In this document: positions 1-5,660 of the stretch, one piece after another
Layout of the letters: the number at the start of each line of letters is the position of its first letter
How positions within the stretch are numbered: the stretch's first letter is position 1
Assembly: GCA_001803565.1 (NCBI GenBank)
Contig: MHDQ01000200.1
Span: 1 to 6,569, forward strand
Length of the DNA stretch: 6,569 nt
Reading direction: 5' to 3'
Source: Nitrospinae bacterium RIFCSPLOWO2_12_FULL_45_22
Lineage (GTDB): Bacteria; 2-12-FULL-45-22
Notes under the pieces: generated by a model
Seen by the model: the letters and a program-made list of their open reading frames with translations, nothing else
Database searches by the model: none
What the model was told of the DNA's origin: nothing
Program-made: the position numbers and the translations under genes

Positions 1-87
1 CCCTGGATTTATGTAGGACCCCTCTATCACCCTCAATCCTTACCCTCTTTATTATCCTCCTTACCTGCCGATCACTTAATGAAAGTA
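1..87 (-). mobile_element. Fragment of an ISNCY/IS1202-like transposase gene (second copy, helix-turn-helix part)
   Basis: These 87 bases are identical, in the same orientation, to 4890-4976. Read on the minus strand they encode residues of about 36-64 of the transposase described at 4366-5082, starting SLSDRQVRRIIKRV and covering the recognition part of the N-terminal helix-turn-helix. Identity stops abruptly after base 87, where the sequence passes into a PIN-toxin gene fragment, so this copy lacks the transposase N-terminus and its promoter. The C-terminal part would lie to the left of the window. The identity is seen directly. Whether this is a true second IS copy or a repeat-induced overlap at a contig edge cannot be decided from the window. 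Confidence 0.85.
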
Positions 88-230
88 ATATAAATGTCTT
101 GATTTCCGGGCTTTTGTGGGAGGGAATACCCCACCGAATACTAGGGTTAGCCGAGAGAGGAACTATATCCATTTACACGACTATATCAATTTTAGAGGAG
201 ATGGAAGAGGTTCTTGTCCGACATAAATTA
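88..230 (+). pseudogene. Truncated PIN-family toxin (COG1569/TIGR00305-like), N-terminal third only
   Basis: The reading frame gives NVLISGLLWEGIPHRILGLA, then about 25 more residues ending EEMEEVLVRHKL. This is the usual start of 'putative toxin-antitoxin system toxin component, PIN family' proteins: beta-1 with DTNVLIS, a WxG loop, a helix, and the LEEmEEVL helix carrying the second acidic position. The family is normally about 130-145 residues; only about 48 remain. The initiator, the first strand and the catalytic Asp are missing: the DTN motif reads N-I-N (codons 87-95), with the break after base 87 falling inside the Asp codon. Similarity ends near 230, and the later acidic motifs (ADxxI, TxD) are absent. 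No antitoxin gene is seen. It is a dead remnant, not a functional toxin. TTG at 99 should not be read as a real start. Family assignment rests on recognised motifs, not a search. Confidence 0.7.
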
Positions 231-237
231 CGGACAA
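214..237. repeat. 7-bp perfect dyad TTGTCCG-N10-CGGACAA
   Basis: TTGTCCG at 214-220 and CGGACAA at 231-237 are perfect reverse complements separated by ten AT-rich bases, a geometry compatible with a dimeric helix-turn-helix repressor site. The left arm lies in the PIN remnant and the right arm begins where PIN similarity ends. It lies about 135 bp upstream of the operon's -35 box, far for a simple operator. Chance occurrence is possible. Confidence 0.35.
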
Positions 238-238
238 A

Positions 239-272
239 CCCCTCCTTTCCCGTTTTCGCCCCCATTCCTCCC
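239..272 (-). other. Putative G-quadruplex motif in a polypyrimidine tract
   Basis: On the + strand, C-runs lie at 239-242 (4), 249-251 (3), 259-263 (5) and 270-272 (3), separated by 6, 7 and 6 bases. The minus strand therefore satisfies the canonical G3+N1-7 rule with four G-tracts. It is embedded in a pyrimidine-rich stretch running from about 239 to 310, within the 221-bp spacer between the PIN remnant and the first operon gene. No gene was found in that spacer. Confidence 0.5.
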
Positions 273-370
273 TACTCGTTCAGTCTCCCTTTGGTTCCCT
301 TCGCCTCTTACACCTATCTTGTGCCATGCTGCAAGCTTGACCACAAGACAAAAAAAGACAAAAAACCCTC

Positions 371-397
371 TTGACTTTCTCTGCTCGCAGATATAAT
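371..397 (+). promoter_or_regulatory. Sigma70-like promoter of the three-gene operon
   Basis: TTGACT at 371-376 (5 of 6 to consensus) and a perfect TATAAT at 392-397 are separated by 15 bp, two below the optimum, which would suit a weak or activator-dependent promoter. A start site near 404-405 would give a leader of about 47 bases before the ATG at 452. It is the only convincing promoter upstream of the operon. The leader contains several ATCAAA repeats. Confidence 0.6.
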
Positions 398-408
398 TTA
401 CTGCTAAA

Positions 409-438
409 ATCAAACTCCTATCAAAATCAAATATCAAA
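409..438. repeat. Four ATCAAA repeats in the operon leader
   Basis: ATCAAA occurs at 409-414, 420-425, 426-431 and 433-438, between the predicted transcription start and the ribosome-binding site of the first gene. The A-rich, G-poor leader should be unstructured, which favours ribosome loading. A role as a binding site for an RNA- or DNA-binding regulator is speculation. Confidence 0.3.
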
Positions 439-451
439 AGGATATAAGCTA

Positions 452-910
452 ATGGAACCCCAATTCCGTTTCTCTGTATGGCGTCCTGCACGGCTTATTC
501 GCACATTAGATTATCCTGTCAATACCTGTGGTGATGAAATTTTTGTGTTTGAACCTAATCGTCTTCAAGAGCAAATTTATATCTGGGATCCTGGACCTAA
601 CGATGTTTTTGCATCCCTTGATAAGGAGCTTGGAGATGAATTTCGACTTTTTCTGCTTGAGAAATTTGATCCCGGCTTGGCCCCTGAGGAGCGAAGTATC
701 GCTCTGTTAGGGGAAGCTGTCGGCGACTTGAACTCCAAACTGCAAAAAACCATGACAACTCCCTGGGCTGACTCCCAACAAACGGTCCTACAAGGTCAGA
801 ATGACGAAGTTAATCTTCGCGTCAACGTGCCCTTGGCATTATTGAATCACCTTTTATGGATAGCTAAGGTGTTTGGGCATGTGCCTCGCGCTTCGGTGAC
901 GGTCAGATGA
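452..910 (+). CDS. Unrecognised 152-aa protein, first gene of the PIN-ATPase operon
   Basis: I do not recognise this family. The protein starts MEPQFRFSVW and ends RASVTVR. It is soluble, with no signal peptide or membrane segment. Residues 1-50 are rich in aromatic residues and likely strands (FRFSVW, EIFVFEP, QIYIWDP); 54-72 and 78-100 look helical; 104-118 is a polar Q/D/N loop; 121-152 is a hydrophobic helix plus strand (VPLALLNHLLWIAKVFG, then ASVTV). No catalytic motif is obvious, so an adaptor, sensor or regulatory role is the natural guess. ATG at 452 is chosen because AAAGGA (437-442) sits 9 bp before it; the frame is open back to a TTG at 371, but that codon is the promoter's -35 box. 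The stop overlaps the next start as ATGA (907-910), which implies translational coupling with the PIN protein and probably controlled stoichiometry. Confidence 0.85.
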   Translation: MEPQFRFSVWRPARLIRTLDYPVNTCGDEIFVFEPNRLQEQIYIWDPGPNDVFASLDKELGDEFRLFLLEKFDPGLAPEERSIALLGEAVGDLNSKLQKTMTTPWADSQQTVLQGQNDEVNLRVNVPLALLNHLLWIAKVFGHVPRASVTVR

Positions 911-2997
911 GAGAGTTTTGTCTCCAGTCCCGACAGGATTCCGTAAAAACACTAGCCAACTTCTTTTTCAAAGCTGGGGAGGATACCTCATCCGACCGCA
1001 TAATGGCTATTCTAGAAGTAGGGGAGGGTATTTGTTTTAAGGAAGGGAGCTGGCTCTCAGTTGGAGAAATTGAATTGTATCCCGGAACTCCTGTGGCCGG
1101 AGATGAGAATCCTTATTCTCTGTTGGAACGCGCCCTGACCCTGGGCTCATACGATTGGAAACTACCTGAATTGGATAATATGCTGGATAGGGCAATTAAA
1201 ATCGTGGCCGACAAGGACATAGAGAAAAAGAGGAACAAGCTGACCAAGGTACTGGAGGGTGTGGCTCACGTAGCCCTGAGGTGCGGCTTTACACACCCTG
1301 TATTTGATGCAGAGTCCTTGTCCAACATGCCCTTCAAAAAACCCACGACTGTGGTGGCTGACACCAGTTCGGTTTTGCACGGGGGGCTAGATTTTGTTGT
1401 TCGCTTTCTTTATCCAGTGGCAAGAATAAAAATACCTGCTGTGGTCCATATGGAAATACTGAATATAGCTGATCGTTACTTTAACCAACGGCGTGACAAA
1501 AAAACGACTGTAGGTGCATTATTCGATCACATCAACAGCCAAGGGGGCCAAAGAGTTCTCTTGAGGCTTGAATTGCAGACGGATGCAGAAATTGAACGTC
1601 CAAGATTGGGATCTGATCCCTTGAGAGGCATAGTCCAGCCGGATACAGACCCGGAAGACAGGAGCCTCGGGCTTCAAAACGTACAGAGGAGTTTCGCGGA
1701 CAGGTTAATTCTGGAAACGGCGATTCAACATAGAGAAAGAGTGAGTTCCGATCACCCGGTAATGCTTTTGACATGCGATCAGGGGCTTGCGAGAATGACG
1801 TTAGGCGAGGGAATGCAGCCGTTATTTTTTGATAAAAACTATTGCTGTCATCTCTTTGGCACCGTTCTTACCGGAACCTGTTTCTGCCCTTTCTTGAGCT
1901 CTCCGAATTCGGATCGACTTTACTTCATACCTCTCATGGATTTGATCTGGGAACTGGCTGTAACCTATGGTTCTGCCCGCATTGTTAATAAAGATTGTAC
2001 TGCAACGTTTGAAGTTCGTGCGATTGGGAAAACGCTTTCCTGGAGTCCTTTTCACGCAAAAGACGATCTTTTATGGGTGAGATGGGATGGCTTCAACGCT
2101 GTTGAAAGATTGGCTGAACTTAAGCGAGAAGAAAGCGGAATCCTTGCGGAGCCCCTACGCCCCAGACCGGAAGAAAAGGCTGGAAAAAAAGATAAAGCGA
2201 GCCAAGATCAGAAGCCCTTGAAAGGTTCATACAAGTTCAGCTTACCTTCCATGCTTTCGCTAATTCAGGCATTCCTTGAAAAGCAGATGCTAACAAATGA
2301 GGAAGGAATCGCTATCGTTGGCGTTAAGACTCTCGATAGTTATGAGAAATATAGAAATTTTCTCCGATCAGGAGACTTCATAATACCGGCTAAGAAAGGA
2401 TTTGAAAAAACCGAGAAACTCGATAAGCTTTGGGAAACTATTCTACTGCGGGATTATCCTAGTTTGGAATTACTCCTAGCCGCTGTGCCTTCTTTTAGGA
2501 ACTTCAGGGAAGAGCTTATGAAGAACAAGCTCATAATTCGATCAAAAGTAGCATCTGTAGCAGACTCTCCCTTCTCGACCTATTGCGGATTAGCTGAAAT
2601 GGTTTGTATTGGATTGCAGATCCCAGAAGAAGGTCTCCGTGGCACTTTTGTTAGACCGACTTTAGAAGAATTTTCTAAAATTGCGGTGGATTGCTATGCG
2701 AAAATTGCCCAGGGGGAGGAATATATATTGACGGGCCAGTGGCTAGAGGCATTGGCGAGAGAATATGGCGTTCACCCTGTTCTGGCAAGAAGTAGGCTTG
2801 ATGAGGCCTACCAAGCCGGATATCTTCAAAGATATACGGAAGGGTCTACGCCCGAAACCCAATTCGAGAAGCACATAATGACTTATCTTAATGTTGAAAA
2901 GGGTATCCCAGTTATCGAAAGAATCAATTTATACCATGGCGATTTTATTTTGCCCGATAGAACCAGTGTTAGTATTAGAATAATTCAAGGAAGATAA
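907..2997 (+). CDS. Large multidomain PIN-domain protein (696 aa), probable metal-dependent ribonuclease
   Basis: Residues of about 147-310 form a PIN domain with a full acidic set: D152 in VVADTSSVLHGG, E183 in PAVVHMEILNIADRYF, D265 in SFADRLILETAI, and D291 in LLTCDQGLA. PIN domains are Mg/Mn-dependent single-strand ribonucleases, so an active RNase is predicted. The rest is not recognised: residues 1-146 are mixed, with a helical part at 85-130; 335-395 is a strand-rich module just after PIN (LYFIPLMDLIWELAV); 415-440 is a charged Lys/Glu linker; 441-600 is mostly helical; 605-660 resembles a winged helix (TGQWLEALAREYGVHPVLARSRLDEAYQAGYL). The length is several times that of VapC-type toxins (about 130-150 aa), and no small antitoxin is paired, so this is not an ordinary toxin-antitoxin toxin. 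The start is fixed by the ATGA overlap with gene 1. The stop TAA is followed directly by the ATPase start. Inferred role: effector or processing nuclease controlled by the neighbouring ATPase. Confidence 0.88.
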   Translation: MREFCLQSRQDSVKTLANFFFKAGEDTSSDRIMAILEVGEGICFKEGSWLSVGEIELYPGTPVAGDENPYSLLERALTLGSYDWKLPELDNMLDRAIKIVADKDIEKKRNKLTKVLEGVAHVALRCGFTHPVFDAESLSNMPFKKPTTVVADTSSVLHGGLDFVVRFLYPVARIKIPAVVHMEILNIADRYFNQRRDKKTTVGALFDHINSQGGQRVLLRLELQTDAEIERPRLGSDPLRGIVQPDTDPEDRSLGLQNVQRSFADRLILETAIQHRERVSSDHPVMLLTCDQGLARMTLGEGMQPLFFDKNYCCHLFGTVLTGTCFCPFLSSPNSDRLYFIPLMDLIWELAVTYGSARIVNKDCTATFEVRAIGKTLSWSPFHAKDDLLWVRWDGFNAVERLAELKREESGILAEPLRPRPEEKAGKKDKASQDQKPLKGSYKFSLPSMLSLIQAFLEKQMLTNEEGIAIVGVKTLDSYEKYRNFLRSGDFIIPAKKGFEKTEKLDKLWETILLRDYPSLELLLAAVPSFRNFREELMKNKLIIRSKVASVADSPFSTYCGLAEMVCIGLQIPEEGLRGTFVRPTLEEFSKIAVDCYAKIAQGEEYILTGQWLEALAREYGVHPVLARSRLDEAYQAGYLQRYTEGSTPETQFEKHIMTYLNVEKGIPVIERINLYHGDFILPDRTSVSIRIIQGR

Positions 2998-4149
2998 ATG
3001 AGCCTTAAGGACAGAATACGTAAGAAAGGGGCTGGAGAGTCAGAACATCAGACGGCGCTGTTCAATAAGTTTGGGGTGGTTGAGAATCCCTTTCCGGCTG
3101 CTGGACAGCCATCCGGACACCCACGTTTGGAAAATGATGTCGATGAGAAAGTTGGCTTTGACATTCAGGAATTCGAAACCTCTCACAAGACTCAAATTTT
3201 AGTGATAGAAGGCTCTCAAGGGGTAGGCAAGACGAACCTCTTAAACTACTACCAGAATGAACTAGAGGACCTATATCAAGATGACAAAACTTGTTACATA
3301 ATCCGGTACTATCCAGACCCAGAACCGAGTTTTGACGCAATTATCCGCAAGGTTTTTCAGGAACTGGGGGAGAATCACCTGCGCGGAATGGCGCGGAAAT
3401 TGAGTAATCTTAGCCGCGACGAGAAGTCGGGTATAATTGATACTGCAAAGAATCAAGAATTGCGCCTTGTTTTACACAAACTAGCTAAAAGTGCGGAGAG
3501 TGGTGACGCTGATTTGGAGACGACTTCGGAAACAGCCATGGAATGGCTTTTAGGCCTGCGAGTTCTGAATAAGCATAAGGTGCTAGGTGTAAGATTTCGG
3601 CTCGACACAGTAGAATCGAAGACTCAGGTGCTGCGTGATGTGGTTTACGTAAGTGTCAAACTCGGAATCTTACGCGGAGTTTTTCTTTTGTTAGATGAAC
3701 TCGAGAAACAGGACTATTCACTTAGTACTACCCCCGTTGTCCGGTACTTGTCAGCTATTCGTGCTTTGATAGATGCCTTGCCAACCCACCTTTTTCTCAT
3801 GACGGCCCTAACTCCTGATGCGCGTCTTCGATATTTCAAGATGTTACCAGCCATAGCAGGTAGATTACAAAATGTCTACACCCTTTCCTCCCTGAAGGAT
3901 GAAAAAGACGGCCTTTCTCTCTACAGCCTTTATCGCGATAAAGCACGGGAAAGCGCTCAGTTAAGGCTGAAGGTTAGTTCGAAGGGCGTAAAGCTTAATG
4001 ACATTATTGACCGGGAGGAAATCGTTAAGCTCTTTAAAGAACTGTTGCAGAAATCGGCCCAGAAAGGTATCCAAGGCGTAACTCAACGTGATTTTCTTAA
4101 TGAGCTTTACTTGCGGACTCAAGATCGGTTCAAAACCATACAGATATAA
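2998..4149 (+). CDS. AAA+/ORC-Cdc6-like P-loop ATPase (383 aa)
   Basis: Motifs in order: an N-terminal NPFPAAGQPSGHPRL segment (30-44) of the 'NPF' type seen before the core of several ORC/ExeA-like ATPases; Walker A GSQGVGKT (72-79) after strand QILVIE; Walker B VFLLLDELE (228-236, D233/E234); a sensor-1 strand HLFLMTALTPD (264-274); and a box VII-like LPAIAGRLQNVYTLSSL (283-299) with R289 a candidate arginine finger. Residues 300-383 are helical and may form a winged-helix tail. The roughly 150 residues between Walker A and B form a long helical insert. ATP hydrolysis is well supported; the exact subfamily is not. It recalls DUF2791/BrxD-type or ORC-like ATPases of defence loci, but only at motif level. 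The start ATG abuts the previous stop, with AGGA at 2988-2991 giving 6-bp spacing. Coupling to the PIN protein suggests an ATP-driven switch or loader for that nuclease. Confidence 0.88.
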   Translation: MSLKDRIRKKGAGESEHQTALFNKFGVVENPFPAAGQPSGHPRLENDVDEKVGFDIQEFETSHKTQILVIEGSQGVGKTNLLNYYQNELEDLYQDDKTCYIIRYYPDPEPSFDAIIRKVFQELGENHLRGMARKLSNLSRDEKSGIIDTAKNQELRLVLHKLAKSAESGDADLETTSETAMEWLLGLRVLNKHKVLGVRFRLDTVESKTQVLRDVVYVSVKLGILRGVFLLLDELEKQDYSLSTTPVVRYLSAIRALIDALPTHLFLMTALTPDARLRYFKMLPAIAGRLQNVYTLSSLKDEKDGLSLYSLYRDKARESAQLRLKVSSKGVKLNDIIDREEIVKLFKELLQKSAQKGIQGVTQRDFLNELYLRTQDRFKTIQI

Positions 4150-4167
4150 GAAAATACATCATCCGGG

Positions 4168-4187
4168 CCTCTTTTTCTCAAGAGAGG
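4168..4187 (+). terminator. Hairpin just after the operon, possible transcript end
   Basis: Arms 4168-4175 (CCTCTTTT) and 4180-4187 (AAGAGAGG) pair over 8 bp with one G-U wobble and a 4-base loop, beginning 18 bp after the ATPase stop. No T-tract follows, so it is not a canonical intrinsic terminator; it could stabilise the 3' end or be Rho-associated. The remaining spacer up to 4365 has no gene; it contains only a weak 5-bp stem (4271-4286) and an isolated T8 run at 4296-4303. Confidence 0.35.
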
Positions 4188-4365
4188 ATAGACTGCCTGC
4201 CAGGCTAATCCATCATTAAAGTGGTAATAAGCGACAAGATTTTATCATAGAATCTGAAGACTTGTAGGTGCTATCTGTTATGGTAGTATAATAAGTTTTT
4301 TTTAAGGAAAAGATTACTGAGTCCCTAGTGGAGAATCTCCTTTGCTGGCCTCATTCTGGTTTCCA

Positions 4366-5082
4366 TTAATCCCCTCTCAATTGACTCATAGGTCTCCTGT
4401 TGTTTAGTTCGTCTTCTATCGTAGGCGTGCCTGTTGATTTGTAGGTGGTGTGTCTGTCAAGATATAGGCTCATAGGTACCCCGTATTCCTTGATATATTG
4501 CTTGAAACTGTCCATAGCAGGTATTGTGCCTTCGTATTCGTAAAATCGGGCAAATACTCTGTTTGTGGCATCATCTATATACGCCATCAGCACAAGTTCA
4601 TCACCTCTTCCCTCCAGCCAGTCATGATGCGAGCCATCCATCTGAACCATCTCTCCTAAGTAATCTCTTCTCTCCCGCCATTGTCTATGTGCCCTAACTT
4701 TGCGAACCTTCTTCCAATCTCCAGATTCTGTAAGCCAGTTCCGTAATGTCTCTCTGCTTATCTTAACCCCCTCTATCTCCAAAAGCTTCTCTGCTGCCAG
4801 CGTTGGCCCAAAACCTTTGTACTTTTCCCGGTAAAGTTTTATCACCTTCGCCTTTACCTTTCTGGGAAATTTCCTGCTTGAAGGCGTGCCCCTGGATTTA
4901 TGTAGGACCCCTCTATCACCCTCAATCCTTACCCTCTTTATTATCCTCCTTACCTGCCGATCACTTAATGAAAGTATCTCCACTGCTTCTACCTGCTTTA
5001 ATACACCATCCAGCACCTTCTTAATTACGTGTAACCGCTTTAATTTCCTCTGACTTACCACGATAATGTCCTTTCTCGCCAT
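4366..5082 (-). pseudogene. ISNCY (IS1202-like) family transposase, C-terminally truncated (238 aa)
   Basis: An N-terminal helix-turn-helix (residues about 29-52, VEILSLSDRQVRRIIKRV) and a second DNA-binding segment (GFGPTLAAEKLLEIEGVKISRETLRNWL) are followed by an rve/RNase H-type core: MVQMDGSHHDWLEGRG with D149, LVLMAYIDDATNRVFARF, and SLYLDRHTTYKS with D209. Intact relatives continue after '..PMSQFERA' to the SPQAKGRxER segment with the catalytic Glu and total over 400 residues. Here the frame ends MSQLRGD, the third DDE residue is missing, and the element cannot transpose by itself. One missing T near 4380 would restore MSQFER, so a frameshift may have preceded the loss of the 3' part. 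ATG at 5082 is preferred over ATG at 5130 because GGGAGGGG (5085-5092) and a TATAAT at 5108-5113 lie just upstream. Confidence 0.85.
4890..4976. repeat. 87-bp perfect direct repeat, right copy
   Basis: Identical to window positions 1-87, in the same orientation, offset 4889 bp. It covers the helix-turn-helix coding part of the transposase. The two copies bracket the PIN remnant and the whole three-gene operon. Recombination between them would delete 4889 bp, including the entire operon. Confidence 0.95.
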
Positions 5083-5107
5083 AATCCCCTCCCTTGAACT
5101 GGAGAGA

Positions 5108-5136
5108 ATTATAACTTTGCCATAGGACATTTCTAA
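5108..5136 (-). promoter_or_regulatory. Promoter of the ISNCY transposase
   Basis: On the minus strand a perfect TATAAT (5113-5108) lies 17 bp downstream of a poor -35, TTAGAA (5136-5131). A start near 5101 would leave a leader of about 20 bases containing GGGAGGGG before the ATG at 5082. The -35 overlaps the first copy of a tandem GGACATT repeat, so transposase binding there could repress its own expression (inference). Confidence 0.5.
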
Positions 5137-5170
5137 ATTGGTTATTTAGGACATTATCATTTTGGTATTA
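5123..5170. repeat. Tandem 24-bp repeat with GGACATT core at the IS end
   Basis: Copies 5123-5146 and 5147-5170 share 16 of 24 positions, including the leading TAGGACATT and the internal TTGGT. A further GGACATTAT lies at 5318-5326, and the inverted form GATAATGTCC at 5062-5071 is a perfect 10-bp reverse complement of 5149-5158. Such clustered short repeats just upstream of a transposase gene are typical of transposase-binding sites in an IS end. The outer boundary of the element was not identified. The region 5171-5315 holds no other gene or clear signal. Confidence 0.5.
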
Positions 5171-5315
5171 CAGATTTTTTAAGGTATTTTTAAGCTATAT
5201 CCCAAAATTCATCTTGACTCTGCCGCTACAACTTGATATAAAGCTTTTTAGCTATTGGATCCCCTGGGAAATCCTCCTTAGACACCAACTGCTGAACCGC
5301 ATATAAACTGTTATC

Positions 5316-5576
5316 TTGGACATTATTCTAGAGCAAGATAAGTGGCGAAAGCTTATCGCGCTAGAAGTAAGGAAAGATAAGGGGGAGAGCAAGCTCTCTT
5401 TGGAGATCAATCAGGATAGGCTAAAGTCTTTGGAGAAGAGGATGGGAAAAAACATCCTCTTTACCGATAGAGACCATTGGAGCACTGATGAGATAGTCTC
5501 TGCCTATAGGGGCAAATACAGGATAGAGGATGCCTTCAAACTAATGAACCATAGTTCATTAGCTCAACAATATTGA
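5316..5576 (+). pseudogene. C-terminal fragment of an IS4-superfamily (IS1634-like) DDE transposase
   Basis: The frame carries IALEVRKDKGESKLSLEINQ, then GKNILFTDRDHWSTDEIVSAYRGKYRIEDAFKLM, the region around the catalytic Glu of IS1634-like transposases. In the YREK signature, Y64 and E71 are present, R is replaced by K67, and the final K is lost: position 78 is Asn, exactly where family similarity ends and a foreign tail NHSSLAQQY begins. The first two catalytic Asp residues and several hundred N-terminal residues are missing, as is the usual C-terminal part (typically FRPMxHWTDQKIRVH). Both ends are broken and no terminal repeats are visible. It is on the opposite strand to the ISNCY transposase and unrelated to it, so it records a separate insertion. 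The TTG at 5316 is only the first possible start in an open frame, with no credible ribosome site. Confidence 0.7.
5541..5562. repeat. 9-bp perfect inverted repeat at the IS1634-like fragment breakpoint
   Basis: CTAATGAAC (5541-5549) and GTTCATTAG (5554-5562) are exact reverse complements with a 4-base loop. The left arm is still transposase coding sequence (codons for L-M-N), and the right arm lies just past the break. The structure is AT-rich and is not followed by a T-tract, so it is not a convincing terminator. It may be a scar of a fold-back or inversion event, or a weak hairpin ahead of the dehydratase gene. Confidence 0.5.
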
Positions 5577-5660
5577 TTTTACAAGAAATTGCTATAACTT
5601 TATGTTTACCAATCTATAGGTGAATTATTGCTGAACAAAAGCAAGGAGGTAATAAGGATA

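Noticed and set aside
99-374. A 91-aa gene starting at TTG 99
   Set aside because: The first half is the PIN-toxin remnant and the second half is a meaningless translation of the polypyrimidine tract. There is no ribosome site.
371-451. Upstream in-frame extension of the first operon gene to a TTG at 371
   Set aside because: The TTG is part of the -35 box, the TATAAT would lie inside the coding region, and AAAGGA before ATG 452 is a better initiation site.
1162-2055. Several minus-strand reading frames inside the PIN-protein gene
   Set aside because: They are antisense shadows of a gene with clear PIN motifs; none has a ribosome site or recognisable protein motif.
4262-4292. Possible promoter TTGTAG-N19-TATAAT on the + strand
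   Set aside because: The -35 is poor, the spacer is long, and the only thing downstream on this strand is the antisense of the transposase.
4271-4303. Intrinsic terminator made of a 5-bp stem and a T8 run
   Set aside because: The stem is short with a wobble pair, and nine bases separate it from the T run, too far for a normal terminator.
5083-5130. Transposase start at ATG 5130
   Set aside because: The predicted TATAAT (5108-5113) and the GGACATT repeat lie inside that extension, and GGGAGGGG supports ATG 5082.
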